DNA of 43,262 nucleotides from contig JAMOAB010000035.1 of assembly GCA_023621995.1 (NCBI GenBank), positions 1 through 43,262 of the forward strand, in the 5' to 3' direction. Shown in pieces: positions 1 through 9,900 of the stretch (its first letter is position 1; each line of letters begins with the position of its first letter). The notes beneath the pieces were generated by a model that was given only the letters and a program-made list of their open reading frames with translations, did not search any database and had not been told where the DNA came from. Source of the DNA: Bacillota bacterium (lineage in GTDB: Bacteria; Bacillota; Clostridia; Caldicoprobacterales; Xylanivirgaceae). Both the position numbers and the translations under genes were made by a program.

Positions 1-49
1 AAATAGAAAAACACTTAAATAATAATAAAGATAATTAGGAGGAAATACG

Positions 50-637
50 ATGGCTAACAAAGATTTATCGAAGCTAAAGTCAAAGTATGACAATTTTGAG
101 ATGAAGCCCAAAAAGGAGACTCCATTAAAGAAAAGTGAAACTAAGGTAAGTGCAAGTAAGAGGAGATTTTTAGCTAAATTAGAAGATGAGCTATTTAGTG
201 AGTTCACTAGTACAGATTGGATTATGTACTTCCAGAAGAAATACCAAGAAGCTAATAACAGGAGTTATGTTATAGTAGGGAAGAAAGCATGGAGTATAGA
301 GCATAGTATCTATAAAAGCCTAATGAAAGACTTTACACCTAAAGACATAAAGTTACTTATAGACTTTATATTTGATAGCAACCAAGATATAATGCCTAAG
401 TTACAAGCAGGAAGTTACTTATTTAGTGCTAAATGGATACAAGGAGTATACCAAAGTGCATTACTGTGGCAGACAGGAGACTATAAGACTAAGGCTGAAA
501 TTAATAAAGAGAAGTATCAAAGCAGTATCCTAGAGAAGAGAAATAGGGAATGGATTAAAAATGATGAATTAATTGAAAAGACAAATGAGCCTAAAGTACT
601 TCCTAAAAGAAGAAAGAAGGGCAAAATCACATTTTAG
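50..637 (+). CDS. Hypothetical protein at head of replication module
   Basis: A 195-residue, lysine-rich soluble protein of unknown function. It starts at ATG with an AGGAGG site 8 bases upstream. The first 40 residues are charged and probably disordered (KPKKETPLKK); the middle looks helical and globular (about residues 45-150), and the end is basic (LPKRRKKGK). It lies 29 bp before the helicase loader gene, followed by helicase and primase, the place where phages often keep a replication initiator or loader partner. That role is inferred from position only; no initiator motif is visible. Confidence 0.7.
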   Translation: MANKDLSKLKSKYDNFEMKPKKETPLKKSETKVSASKRRFLAKLEDELFSEFTSTDWIMYFQKKYQEANNRSYVIVGKKAWSIEHSIYKSLMKDFTPKDIKLLIDFIFDSNQDIMPKLQAGSYLFSAKWIQGVYQSALLWQTGDYKTKAEINKEKYQSSILEKRNREWIKNDELIEKTNEPKVLPKRRKKGKITF

Positions 638-666
638 AGTAACTATTAAAAGGGGGAAAATTTAAT

Positions 667-2352
667 ATGGCAAGTAAAAGAGATGTACCACCAAGAAAGA
701 CTCTATCTAAAGAAAATCTTCTTATTAGAGGAGTACCAGTAGAATATATAGAAGGTACTTTGAGAGATTATGTACAGGATGATGAGTATAAGGACTTCTT
801 TAAAAAGTACCTAAGTAATCTTCATCTAATGTATGAGGATAGAGTAAATTTATGCCTGTACGGGGCAAATGGTACGGGCAAAGCCCAACCCTTAGATGAG
901 TTAGTATTAACACCAAAAGGATTTGTAAAGATGGGAGAATTAAAAGTAGGAGATTACGTCATAGATGAGCATGGAAAGCCTACTAAAATTTTAAACATCT
1001 TCCCACAAGGAATGAGACCAGTATACGAAGTAACTTTTGATACAGGAGTAAAGGTAAGATGTGATAAAGACCACTTATGGAAATTTAAAAATAGAAATAT
1101 GATAAGTAGGGAGCAAGATTGGCAAGTAGATACACTAGAAAATATATTAAATAGATTTAAAATAAAGAGGGGAAAAGGGAATAATATAGCAGTACCAATA
1201 AGTAAGGCTGTTGAATTTAATAATGATAAGGAATTACCTATTCATCCATATTTATTAGGAGTTTTAATAGCAGATGGATATTTAAGTGGAATAACACCTA
1301 GTATTAGTACTACAGAGCTTGATATAATAGAAAAATGTAATGAATTAATTCCAGAGAACCATTATATTCGCAAAAATTCCAATTTCAATACTAGTTGGAA
1401 TATAGGATGTAAAGGGGGGAAGAATTTAATAAACAAGCACCTCAAAGAGATGGGTTTAAAAGTAACTAGCTCTGAAAAATTTATTCCTAAAGAGTATTTA
1501 ATAACTACTAAGGAGAATAGATTGGAACTATTAAGAGGATTAATGGATACAGATGGGTGTATAAGAAAGAGTGGCTCATTTACTTATTCCACAATAAGTA
1601 ATCAATTAAAAGATGATGTAGTATTCTTAGCGAATAGCTTAGGCTATAAAACAGTAGTTACCGAGGATAAGAGGGCAAAATATTCTAGTGGAGTTTGCTT
1701 TAATATTACTATAATGACCAATGACCTAATATTTAGCACTAAAAAGCAGATAGAGAGATATAAGAAATTTGTAAAACCAACATATAAGAAACATATTAGG
1801 GAGATTTCTTATATAACAGATGTACGATATATAGGGGAAGAAGAATGTCAATGTATTATGGTGGATAATAAAGACCATACTTACGTTACCAGAGGATTTA
1901 TAGTTACTCATAATACGTTCCTATCTTCATTAATAGTTAAAGAGGGCTACAGACTAAGATATAAGACAGCTCTAATAACAATGCAAGGGCTTATAGATTT
2001 GTATTTTAAACCTAATAAGACAGAAGAAGATTGGGAAAGAATTAAAATGATAAGGGAAGCAGACTTCTTAGTAATAGATGAGCTGGGTAAAGAGAACTTC
2101 ACCAAGTCTGGAAGCAATATTAATTTATTAGAAGAAACTCTAAGAAATGCTGTAACAAAGGGACAAGTTATTATTATATGCACCAACCTTCCACTAGAGG
2201 GGGAAGGAGGACTCTATCACCAATATGGAGCATCCATAAAGTCCCTCATAGATGGAAGTTTTGTCAAACTGGAATTTGACAATTCAGATTATAGACCTAT
2301 TCACCTTAATAAGAAGAGAGCAATAAAGTTATTGAGAGGGGAGGAAGATTAA
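667..2352 (+). CDS. dnaC: DnaC-like AAA+ helicase loader interrupted by an intein
   Basis: The host protein is a DnaC/IstB-type ATPase that would load the DnaB-like helicase encoded two genes downstream. The N-extein (residues 1-72) ends in a Walker A motif GANGTGK; the C-extein resumes with T417 FLSSLIV, so the P-loop GKT is rebuilt only after splicing. Walker B is LVIDELGKE, and sensor-1-like IIICTNLP follows. Spliced length is about 217 residues, normal for a short phage loader. Insertion of inteins in P-loop GK/T sites is a known hot spot. It overlaps the next gene by one base (TAATG). Confidence 0.9.
   Translation: MASKRDVPPRKTLSKENLLIRGVPVEYIEGTLRDYVQDDEYKDFFKKYLSNLHLMYEDRVNLCLYGANGTGKAQPLDELVLTPKGFVKMGELKVGDYVIDEHGKPTKILNIFPQGMRPVYEVTFDTGVKVRCDKDHLWKFKNRNMISREQDWQVDTLENILNRFKIKRGKGNNIAVPISKAVEFNNDKELPIHPYLLGVLIADGYLSGITPSISTTELDIIEKCNELIPENHYIRKNSNFNTSWNIGCKGGKNLINKHLKEMGLKVTSSEKFIPKEYLITTKENRLELLRGLMDTDGCIRKSGSFTYSTISNQLKDDVVFLANSLGYKTVVTEDKRAKYSSGVCFNITIMTNDLIFSTKKQIERYKKFVKPTYKKHIREISYITDVRYIGEEECQCIMVDNKDHTYVTRGFIVTHNTFLSSLIVKEGYRLRYKTALITMQGLIDLYFKPNKTEEDWERIKMIREADFLVIDELGKENFTKSGSNINLLEETLRNAVTKGQVIIICTNLPLEGEGGLYHQYGASIKSLIDGSFVKLEFDNSDYRPIHLNKKRAIKLLRGEED
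883..1914 (+). other. Intein with LAGLIDADG endonuclease in helicase loader
   Basis: Intein of 344 residues (73-416 of the precursor). It begins with Ala1 (AQPLDELVLTPKG), the class of inteins that lack Cys1/Ser1, and ends with VTHN before the +1 residue Thr. Two dodecapeptide motifs of a LAGLIDADG homing endonuclease are visible, LLGVLIADGYLSG and LLRGLMDTDGCI, both with their acidic residue, so the endonuclease may still be active. The B-block equivalent is VRCDKDHLWKF. Confidence 0.9.
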
Positions 2353-2786
2353 TGCTACACAATGATATTAGTAACAAACAAGCTCCTATCTTAGCCTTTA
2401 ATGTGGACAATCTACTATTCAAAGAGAAGCAGGGGAAAAGCTCCATAATTGATAGAGTAAAGAGTCTAATTCAAAGTGATAGGAAGAAGTATATAAACAG
2501 AGATATTGATATGACATTTGTTAATACGATAAATAATATCTGGATGAAACACCCTTATTCAATCTACTTTATTACATTTTATCCTTACAAATATGACCTA
2601 TTCACTATTCTTGACAGAAATTCAGTAAATTATACATCCTTAGTAGAACTTTATGAATGGGATGAAATTAGACGAAGATGTGGGTTACAGTTTACCTACT
2701 ACTTTGACAATGATGAAGAGCTTCTAAGTTATGTATCAATGAAAAATGCTCTTCACATAAGAGAATTACCATTAATAATAAAGTAG
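2352..2786 (+). CDS. Hypothetical protein, possible degenerate HAD fold
   Basis: A 144-residue protein that starts inside the stop codon of the helicase loader gene, which suggests translational coupling. The N-terminus reads ILAFNVDNLLF, which resembles HAD phosphatase motif I (hhhDxDxxh) with the nucleophile Asp replaced by Asn; later strands (SIYFITFYPYKYDLF) fit a Rossmann-like fold. If it is a HAD relative it is probably not catalytic. It sits between loader and helicase and could be a replication accessory protein; this is inference. Confidence 0.6.
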   Translation: MLHNDISNKQAPILAFNVDNLLFKEKQGKSSIIDRVKSLIQSDRKKYINRDIDMTFVNTINNIWMKHPYSIYFITFYPYKYDLFTILDRNSVNYTSLVELYEWDEIRRRCGLQFTYYFDNDEELLSYVSMKNALHIRELPLIIK

Positions 2787-2798
2787 GGGGAAAGTAAA

Positions 2799-4085
2799 TT
2801 GGCAATACAGAGAGAACAGGGATTTATTACAGAGCTATTAATAACAGGAGACATGAGTAAAGTTGTAGATAATCAAATAAACTCAAAGTATCTAAGTGGA
2901 AGATACAAAAAGGCTTTTAGATTTATACAACAACATCAGACCCAGTATGGAAAAGTACCTAGCATAGAGACTTTTAAAAAGAAGTTCCCTACTATTGAAT
3001 TAGCTCAAATAAACGGGGAATACTCTACAGGAGAAACTATGCAATTCTGGTGTGACCAGTTAAGAGAGAAGAAGAAGCATAATACAATAGTAGACGCATT
3101 GGATGAAGTTCTGGATAAAATTAATGAGGATTTAGATACAGAAGGGGCGTATAACATAATAAAAAAACTAGTTCTCCAAGTAGAGAATGAGTTAATACTT
3201 AGTGATAGAATAAAAATCAATGAGGATACTTATAAGAGAAAAGAGGACTATAAAAAGAGACAGAAGTCTGGAGGAATGACAGGAATACCATCATTTATAG
3301 ATGAATGGGATAAGCTATTAGGAGGATATAATAATGGAGAGCTTATAACATTCATGGGATTCACGGGTTTAGGGAAATCATGGCTCGAAATAATACAAGC
3401 TGTACAACAAGCTAAGAACGGTTATAGAGTATTATTCTTTACTACAGAGATGAGTACTAAGATGGTATTTAGAAGAATAGATGCAGTCTGGAACTCATTG
3501 AATTATACTAGATTTAGAAAAGGACAGTTACTTCCAGATGAGGAGAAGAGATACTTCCAATACTTAGAGGAAATGGAGAACACACCAGATGAAGAAGTAA
3601 TGTTAGTTGTTGAACAAGCTACAGGAGGAGTATCTCAAATATCAGCAAAGATAGACCAATACAATCCAGATATAGTCTATGTAGATGGAGCTTACCTTTT
3701 AGAAGATGAAGAGGGAGAAGAGGACAACTGGGCAGGAATGGTTAGAATATGGAGAGGACTTCATAGGTTATGTTTAGCTAAAGACATACCAATAGTAGTT
3801 ACTACTCAATCTAAGGATGAGCAAGGAGCTTCATTGAAGTCCATGTCCTTTGCCAAGGCAATTGCTAACGAGAGCGATGTTGTAGCTGTATTAGAGCAAG
3901 ATGAGCAGATGAAAAATGATAAAGAGATTATGTTGAAACCTCTTAAAATAAGAGAGGGAGACAATATGAGAATAGTTATGATGAATTGGGATTTTGATGA
4001 GATGAAATTCAATAGTATATATAGTGAGAGAGTAACTGAACAAGCAGATGTTAAGAATGTAGAGGGAGTTATAACTTTAGACTAA
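2799..4085 (+). CDS. dnaB: DnaB-like replicative DNA helicase
   Basis: A 428-residue RecA-fold helicase that would unwind the phage fork as a hexamer. The N-terminal domain (about 1-150) is helical; the ATPase domain carries Walker A GFTGLGKS (about residue 188), the following FFTTEMS motif typical of DnaB, Walker B-like IVYVDGAYL, and the TTQSKDE motif. The C-terminus VMMNWDFD.MKF fits the family. Start is TTG with an AGGGGGAAA site 8 bases upstream; no ATG fits better. It is followed after 33 bp by primase, giving a loader-helicase-primase set. Confidence 0.9.
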   Translation: MAIQREQGFITELLITGDMSKVVDNQINSKYLSGRYKKAFRFIQQHQTQYGKVPSIETFKKKFPTIELAQINGEYSTGETMQFWCDQLREKKKHNTIVDALDEVLDKINEDLDTEGAYNIIKKLVLQVENELILSDRIKINEDTYKRKEDYKKRQKSGGMTGIPSFIDEWDKLLGGYNNGELITFMGFTGLGKSWLEIIQAVQQAKNGYRVLFFTTEMSTKMVFRRIDAVWNSLNYTRFRKGQLLPDEEKRYFQYLEEMENTPDEEVMLVVEQATGGVSQISAKIDQYNPDIVYVDGAYLLEDEEGEEDNWAGMVRIWRGLHRLCLAKDIPIVVTTQSKDEQGASLKSMSFAKAIANESDVVAVLEQDEQMKNDKEIMLKPLKIREGDNMRIVMMNWDFDEMKFNSIYSERVTEQADVKNVEGVITLD

Positions 4086-4118
4086 ATAGCTCTTATAAGG
4101 GAGTAAGGGGTGATGCCA

Positions 4119-5228
4119 ATGGATAGAGCAAAATTAAAATCACTACTATATGAGATAGGTTTAAGTGGGGGAAAAAGAGGGGAACTAAAAGATAGTGGTG
4201 ATAACATACAATTTTGCTGTCCATTTCATGGAGAGACAAGACCTTCGGCTGGTATCCATGTGTACGATGAAATTGGAAAATGTTTCAGTTGTGGAGAGAC
4301 ATTCACTCTCACTAAGTTAGTAGCTCATTGTAAAGGATGGACAATCAGTTTTAGAGATAAAGATGGAAAGACCTATGAGACCTATGATTATAACAAAGCA
4401 GAAGAATGGCTGGAAGAGAAGTACAACATTGAGAAGAAAGTAATCACTAAAGATAAAAAGGGGATAAGAAGAATTGAAGATGATGAAGAGGAAGAAGAGC
4501 AGGAAGATGTCAATAAGAGACATGAGATGAGCAAGTTAAAACTAGCAGTATTTAAGAGTGGAAAAGTAGTTCATAGCTACTTCTTGGAGAGAGGATTTAC
4601 CAAAGAAACAGCTAAGAAGTTCCTCATAGGATGGGATGCTAAGAGAATGAGGATTACAATCCCAGTACTATGGGAAGATGGAGTACCTTGTGGAGTAATA
4701 GGAAGAGCAGTACTGGAGATGAAGATTAATGGAAAGAAAAATCCAGAGTTTTATAAAGTATATAAGAAGGGGAATGACTTCAAGTATCACATATATGATA
4801 ATTTCCCAGTAGGAGATATACTATACCCCCTCCCCCACTTCAAGCCTGTAGATGATATGGCTATTTTAGTAGAAGGGCAGTTTGATGCTATTTGGGGACA
4901 CCAATTAGGTTTTACTCAATTTGTTTCTACACTAGGAAGTAAGCTCACTTATAATAGGAGATTAGGGATGTGTAAGCAAATAGAGATACTTCATAAATTT
5001 GGAGTTAAGAAAGTGCTGTTACTTAGAGACCTAGATGAAGCAGGAAGAAAAGGAGCGGAACATGACTATAAGCTCTTAAGGAAAGAGGGATTAATAGTAT
5101 ATGGGACAGATTATCCAGAAGGAAAGACAGACCCTCAAGAGCTTACAGCAGATGAAATACAATCCATGATAGATAATAAATATTTATTCAATGTAGGGAC
5201 TTCAAAATTGAAAAGGATAGATGACTAG
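4119..5228 (+). CDS. dnaG: DnaG-type DNA primase
   Basis: Synthesises RNA primers at the fork. The N-terminal zinc finger shows the CHC2 pattern: two adjacent Cys then PFH, then CFSCGE about 18 residues on. The TOPRIM domain has the acidic pair VEGQFDAIWGH and LLRDLDEAGRKGA. A short highly acidic linker (DDEEEEEQEDVNK) joins the two. About 369 residues: the helicase-binding C-terminal domain of bacterial DnaG is absent, as in many phage primases. ATG at 4119 is chosen because AAGGGG lies 8 bases upstream; GTG 4110 and ATG 4113 are too close. Confidence 0.9.
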   Translation: MDRAKLKSLLYEIGLSGGKRGELKDSGDNIQFCCPFHGETRPSAGIHVYDEIGKCFSCGETFTLTKLVAHCKGWTISFRDKDGKTYETYDYNKAEEWLEEKYNIEKKVITKDKKGIRRIEDDEEEEEQEDVNKRHEMSKLKLAVFKSGKVVHSYFLERGFTKETAKKFLIGWDAKRMRITIPVLWEDGVPCGVIGRAVLEMKINGKKNPEFYKVYKKGNDFKYHIYDNFPVGDILYPLPHFKPVDDMAILVEGQFDAIWGHQLGFTQFVSTLGSKLTYNRRLGMCKQIEILHKFGVKKVLLLRDLDEAGRKGAEHDYKLLRKEGLIVYGTDYPEGKTDPQELTADEIQSMIDNKYLFNVGTSKLKRIDD

Positions 5229-5240
5229 GAGGGGTATATA

Positions 5241-5660
5241 GTGTATAATAGCAGGATAATGAATTTCCATGTAAATAGTAGTATGAGACCTTTACCAGTA
5301 GACCCTAACTACTTTGTATTAAAGAAGAGGAACAAGTTTACTAGATGGTTAATGAGGATACTAAAGAAGCTCAATGTATTAGATAATAGAGTTGAATATG
5401 AGGAGCTAACAAATGTTAAGAAAGTTGAAGTAGATTTATTTAAATTAAAAGATTTTTTACTTCAAGAGATGGACTTCTTTGCAAGTAGAAATATTCCGAT
5501 TGAAAGAATACTTTTAGGGAGAAGTCAATATGAAGAATTTACAAGAGGAAGTGAACTTAATTCTCCTTTGGACATTCCTTACAACTTTATGGGAGCTAGA
5601 GTCCAGCTAAATCCCTTTATTGACGGAGTTGTATTTGTTCCTAGAGAACAGTGGTATTAG
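5241..5660 (+). CDS. Hypothetical phage protein
   Basis: 139 residues, GTG start with AGGAGGGG upstream. The N-terminal half has a basic amphipathic stretch (KKRNKFTRWLMRILKKL); the C-terminal half holds SRNIPIERILLGRSQYEEF and ends FVPREQWY. I do not recognise the family. It is the last gene of the loader-helicase-primase run and is followed by a new promoter, so it likely belongs to the replication transcript. Confidence 0.65.
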   Translation: MYNSRIMNFHVNSSMRPLPVDPNYFVLKKRNKFTRWLMRILKKLNVLDNRVEYEELTNVKKVEVDLFKLKDFLLQEMDFFASRNIPIERILLGRSQYEEFTRGSELNSPLDIPYNFMGARVQLNPFIDGVVFVPREQWY

Positions 5661-5684
5661 TGCTGAAAACTTATAAAATAATAG

Positions 5685-5713
5685 TTGACAAGCCTTTTAT
5701 TATGTGTTAATAT
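5685..5713 (+). promoter_or_regulatory. Sigma-A promoter for the ssDNA-binding protein gene
   Basis: TTGACA at 5685-5690, 17 bp, TAATAT at 5708-5713. The predicted start of transcription falls at the base of the first leader hairpin. Confidence 0.75.
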
Positions 5714-5804
5714 ATAAGAGAAGTTAGGGGAAATCCCCTTAACTCCTCTTATATAAGACCTAAGCCACAATGAGTGGCAAAAAACTATATGTCAATGGGA
5801 CATA
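5711..5804 (+). promoter_or_regulatory. Structured leader with three hairpins before the SSB gene
   Basis: Three stem-loops follow one another: a long one at 5711-5755 (core AGTTAGGGG/CCCCTTAACT, loop AAAT), GCCAC-AATGA-GTGGC at 5764-5778, and TATGTC-AATGG-GACATA at 5788-5804. The ribosome binding site (AGGAGG, about 5817) follows directly. No T-run, so these are not plain terminators; a translational operator or RNA-stability element is more likely. Confidence 0.6.
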
Positions 5805-5830
5805 AAATTTATTTAAAGGAGGAAAACAAA

Positions 5831-6583
5831 ATGAAAATCCAAAGAGGTTTTAAAGCAGTTAAAGAAGAGGAGAGGAGAAGAGAACAAGCTAGAGAGCAAA
5901 GACGAGGAAAGCTTTGGAGAGTATTCTTTCCCAAAGATGCTGACGATGACTATGAAATTCCAATTCGCTTCTTAACTGATGAGCCAATTTGCTATTACGA
6001 ACATACTAAGTTTGTAAATGGCAAAGTTCAGAACTATACTTGTACTGGAGATGGATGTCCTCATTGTGAGGATGGAGACAAGCCAAGATTTGTTGGAGCT
6101 TTCTTAGTTATTGACAGAACAGAATTTGAATATGATGAGAGAGATGATAAAGGTAACAAGACTGGAAGGAAATTAAAAGGGAAAGACAGACTTAAACTTC
6201 TAGTAAGAGGGCAAACCGATTTAGCAAGTCTGGACAGATTAAACTCTAAGTATGGTTTACTAGATAGGGACTGGACTGTATATAAGACTGGAACTGGAAC
6301 GTCTACTAGATGGAACTTTGACAGAGGAGATTTAGACGAGTGGACAGAAGAAGAAATCCAAAACATATTACCAGAGAGGTACAGAGGAAGAGACTTTTAT
6401 GAAATCTTAGAGGAACAAATTATTGGAAAGTCTACAGATGAGTCTACTAGTGAAGATGACACTATAGATGAAGAAGTAGAGGACAAAGTAATGAGTGGAG
6501 TGCAATCATTAGATGATGAAGGTACTCCAGAGAAAGTAAAGAGCTCTAATAAGGGAGTAATAAAAAAATTAAAAAGAAAATAA
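5831..6583 (+). CDS. ssb: Single-stranded DNA-binding protein, gp32-like role
   Basis: About 250 residues. The start at 5831 is set by AGGAGG 8 bases upstream; an upstream in-frame ATG lies inside the leader hairpins. The N-terminus is basic; the core (RVFFPKDADDDYEIPIRF) fits phage ssDNA-binding proteins, with a zinc-ribbon-like CTGDGCPHC. The C-terminal 50 residues are very acidic (STSEDDTIDEEVEDK), as in SSB/gp32/gp2.5 tails that recruit partner proteins, although the last residues are basic (KKLKRK). It would coat single strands during replication and recombination. It is followed by an HU gene in the same transcript. Confidence 0.8.
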   Translation: MKIQRGFKAVKEEERRREQAREQRRGKLWRVFFPKDADDDYEIPIRFLTDEPICYYEHTKFVNGKVQNYTCTGDGCPHCEDGDKPRFVGAFLVIDRTEFEYDERDDKGNKTGRKLKGKDRLKLLVRGQTDLASLDRLNSKYGLLDRDWTVYKTGTGTSTRWNFDRGDLDEWTEEEIQNILPERYRGRDFYEILEEQIIGKSTDESTSEDDTIDEEVEDKVMSGVQSLDDEGTPEKVKSSNKGVIKKLKRK

Positions 6584-6605
6584 TACAAAGGAGAGATGAG
6601 TTATT

Positions 6606-6899
6606 ATGGCAAACAAACTTAACAAAGCAAATTTAGTAGCTAGTATAGCAGAGGTGGCTGAAATCTCAAAAGCAGAAGCAGAGAGACAGCTAAATAATGT
6701 TATAGCAGGGCTTGAAGCTACATTAGCTACAATGGAAGATGGAGACAAGCTACAATTAGTTGGATTACTTACTTTTGAAGTAAAACATAAACCAGCGTAT
6801 GTAGCAAAAAATCCTAAAACTGGGGAAGATGTTGAAGTTCCAGCTTCAAACAAATTAAAAGTTAAGGCTGGAAAAGGCTTAATTGACTTAGTGCAATAA
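6606..6899 (+). CDS. hup: HU-family DNA-binding protein
   Basis: 97 residues, full length for HU/IHF. It starts NKANLVASIAEVAEISKAEAE like the HU helical dimer domain, followed by GLLTFEVKHKPAYVAKNPKTGE, which matches the HU beta-arm region (typically [22 protein letters not shown]), and ends ASNKLKVKAGKGLIDLV (usual: ASKVPAFKPGKALKDAV). It bends and compacts DNA without much sequence preference and may act at the origin or in genome packing. It lies 22 bp after the SSB gene and before a strong hairpin. Confidence 0.93.
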   Translation: MANKLNKANLVASIAEVAEISKAEAERQLNNVIAGLEATLATMEDGDKLQLVGLLTFEVKHKPAYVAKNPKTGEDVEVPASNKLKVKAGKGLIDLVQ

Positions 6900-6905
6900 T
6901 ATGTA

Positions 6906-6943
6906 TTAAACAGGAGAGGTATAATTCATCCTCTCCTCGTTTA
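6906..6943 (+). terminator. Hairpin after HU gene
   Basis: Long stem TTAAAC + AGGAGAGG pairing with CCTCTCCT + GTTTAA around loop TATAATTCAT. The T-run is weak, so termination may be partial. Confidence 0.6.
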
Positions 6944-6974
6944 ATAATTAAGTGAAATAAGGGGGGCTAAAGAA

Positions 6975-9900
6975 GTGTACTCAACATTTATAGGAGCAAA
7001 TGACAACGAAGTTATTGGAGAAGTAATAATGAGTGAAAGCAGACTCAAAAAACTCGCTAAGAGAATGATGAAAGTAGATGAGTTTGCTTTTGATACAGAG
7101 ACAGACACTCTTAGAGTTCAACATAAAGGAGAGATGAATTTAGTTGGAATATCAATATGCTTTGGAGAGCAGGATACCTATTATATTCCTACAGGACATT
7201 TCTTTGATGAAGGACAGCTAGATACCGATTTAGTTGTAAAGTACTTAAAGCCTGTATTTGAAAGAACGGATGTAAGAATTATTGGACATAACCTTAAGTT
7301 CGACATTCATGTACTAGAGAATATAGGAATAACAATCAAGACAGATGATATATTTGATACTATGATAGCTAGATGGATTACTGATGAGAATAAGGAAAAA
7401 GGACTAAAAGGTATGACATCTCAAATATATAATGTCAAGCAGACTAATTTTGATGAATGTTTATCTACAGTTACTAAAGAAGAAAAAAAGGCTTATGGAC
7501 TAAAAGCTAGTAATAAAGCACCTTTCCATTTAGTAAGAATACCAGTAGGAGCTCCTTACGCTCTAGCAGATGCTTACTGGACATGGAGACATTATTGTGA
7601 CTGGCAATTGGATGAGTTAGAGAATGAGAAAATGGAGACTATCTTTTACAAAGTTCAAATGCCTTTCCTAAAAACTCTCTACAACATGGAGAGAAGAGGA
7701 GTTAAGATAAACAAGAAGAGACTAGAAGAGATGCAGAAAAGGGCAGAGAAGGATTTAGAGGATTTACATTACAGGATGATAGAGATAGCAGGAGTAGAGT
7801 TTAATCCAGCAAGTTCCCAGCAATTAAGTGAGTTACTATTTGGATATAAGAAAGTAAATAAGCAAGGAGAGTTCATAGGAAATATTGAGCTCTTAGATAA
7901 TAGCTTCAACTTCCCAGTAATAAGCCTTACAGCAGGAGGAGCTCCTCAAACTGGAGATAAGCAGTTAAAGGCTCTAAGTAAGATGAATTACAAGAGGGAT
8001 AAGAGGAAGCAAGAAGGAATTGAACTTGTAAAGTTATTATTAGTATATAAGAAACTTAGTAAGTTAAAATCAGCATTTATAGATGGATTACTAACCCAGA
8101 TTTATGCAGATGGGAAAGTACATCCAAGTTTTAATCAAGTAGGATGCTTAACAGGAGAGTCATTAGTACCGACTGATAAGGGAATTTTCCCTATAAAGGA
8201 GTTAGCAGACTTAGGAGAAGATGGAGACTTTGTAGAGAAAGAGTTAAATATAGTTAATAGGTATAGAGAATTAGAGCCTACTAAATATGTAGTAAAATAT
8301 AAAGATAGAGAGACAGTGAAACTTGAAACAGTATTAGGGATGGAGATAGAGGGAACTTTAAATCACCCAATTATAGTTAATAGATTTAATTCAAGTGACA
8401 TAACTAACAATATAGGAGGATGCAGATTAAGGGAAGAGTATAGAGGGGCAGAGGTGTGGAAAAATTTAGAGGATATAACCACAAAGGATTATGTAGCAGT
8501 ACCAATCAACTATAATACTTTCTCAAAAGAATATGTTAAACTAGGTAATAAAGTTACACAATCAAAAAACACTAACTCCAAAGCAGTAACTATTCCTAAT
8601 GTATTAAATGAAGATGTAGCAGAATTTATGGGAATGTACTATGCAGATGGCTCAATACATGAAGGGAACGGAAGTTGGGGAATAAGGATAACTAACGGAA
8701 ACAAAGATGTAATTAACAGAGTTCACCAGTTAAGTAAAAGGTTATTTAATATAGAAGCTAAAACTCACCTAGAGCCTAAAAAGAATAGTGCCACTACTTA
8801 TATAACTTCTATAAACTTAGAGCCTATAGAGGAGCTCTTAGAGTTAAAGAGAGGATGTATTAATAAAACTATACCAAGTAGTATATTAAAATCCCCTAAG
8901 AGTGTTATACAGGCTTTTATTAGAGGATTAACTTTAGATAGTTGTATAGTAAGAGAGAGAAATAAAGATTACTTGAAATTTACCGTTTCAAATAAGTTAT
9001 CAGCTAGATACATTCAAGAGATATTATTAAATATGGGAATTGTTAGTAGTGTAAGGCAAGATAACTGTAAATCAGATAATGTGTTTCATATTCTTATATA
9101 TAATGATAACCTAAAGAAATTTAATGAAGATATAGGATTTATAGAAAGTAGTAAGTATATAGAGAATGTAAATGAAAGTAAGATGAATAAGTATAGGATT
9201 GATGGCAATACACTTTGGGTTAAAGTTAATAAAGTAAGTAGAGGAAAAGCAGATGTATATGATTTTAATGTACCTAAGACTCACAGTTTCATTTCTGGAG
9301 CTTTTATAAGTCACAATACTGACTCTGGAAGATTAAGTTGTTCAGACCCGAACCTCCAACAGCTTCCCCGACCAGTAGAAATAAATGACCCTATGACCTT
9401 TGAGGAGTGGGTAGAGAAAGAGGGAGTGGACTTAGAAGATATTGAATGTGGTTATAAGACTATTTTAGAAGATTTAGAGTATAAAGATGGATATCCTACA
9501 GGAGAGCTAAAAAGTGAGGTTAGTGAAGAGATAATAATAGAGGAAGTAGAGCAGTACCTTAACTATCTAAGAGAGTGGAGAGCTAAAAATGAAGAGAACA
9601 TCATGTGGAAGTTCTATGAGATAAGAGATGTATTCATTCCAGATGAAGAAGATGAAGTTATAATGGCTTTTGACTATAGTAACCTTGAGATGAGGTTGTT
9701 AGGGCATTTTAGTGGAGACCCTTTACTAATTAAAACTTTCCTAAATGATGAGGATGCTCATGGGGGAACAGCAGTTAACATGTTCTCATTAGACTGTACA
9801 GCAGGAGAAGTCAAGCATAAGTACCCACACTTAAGACAGGTAGCTAAGACAATAAACTTCCTCTTAATGTATGGGGGAGGGGCATTTACACTTTATAATA

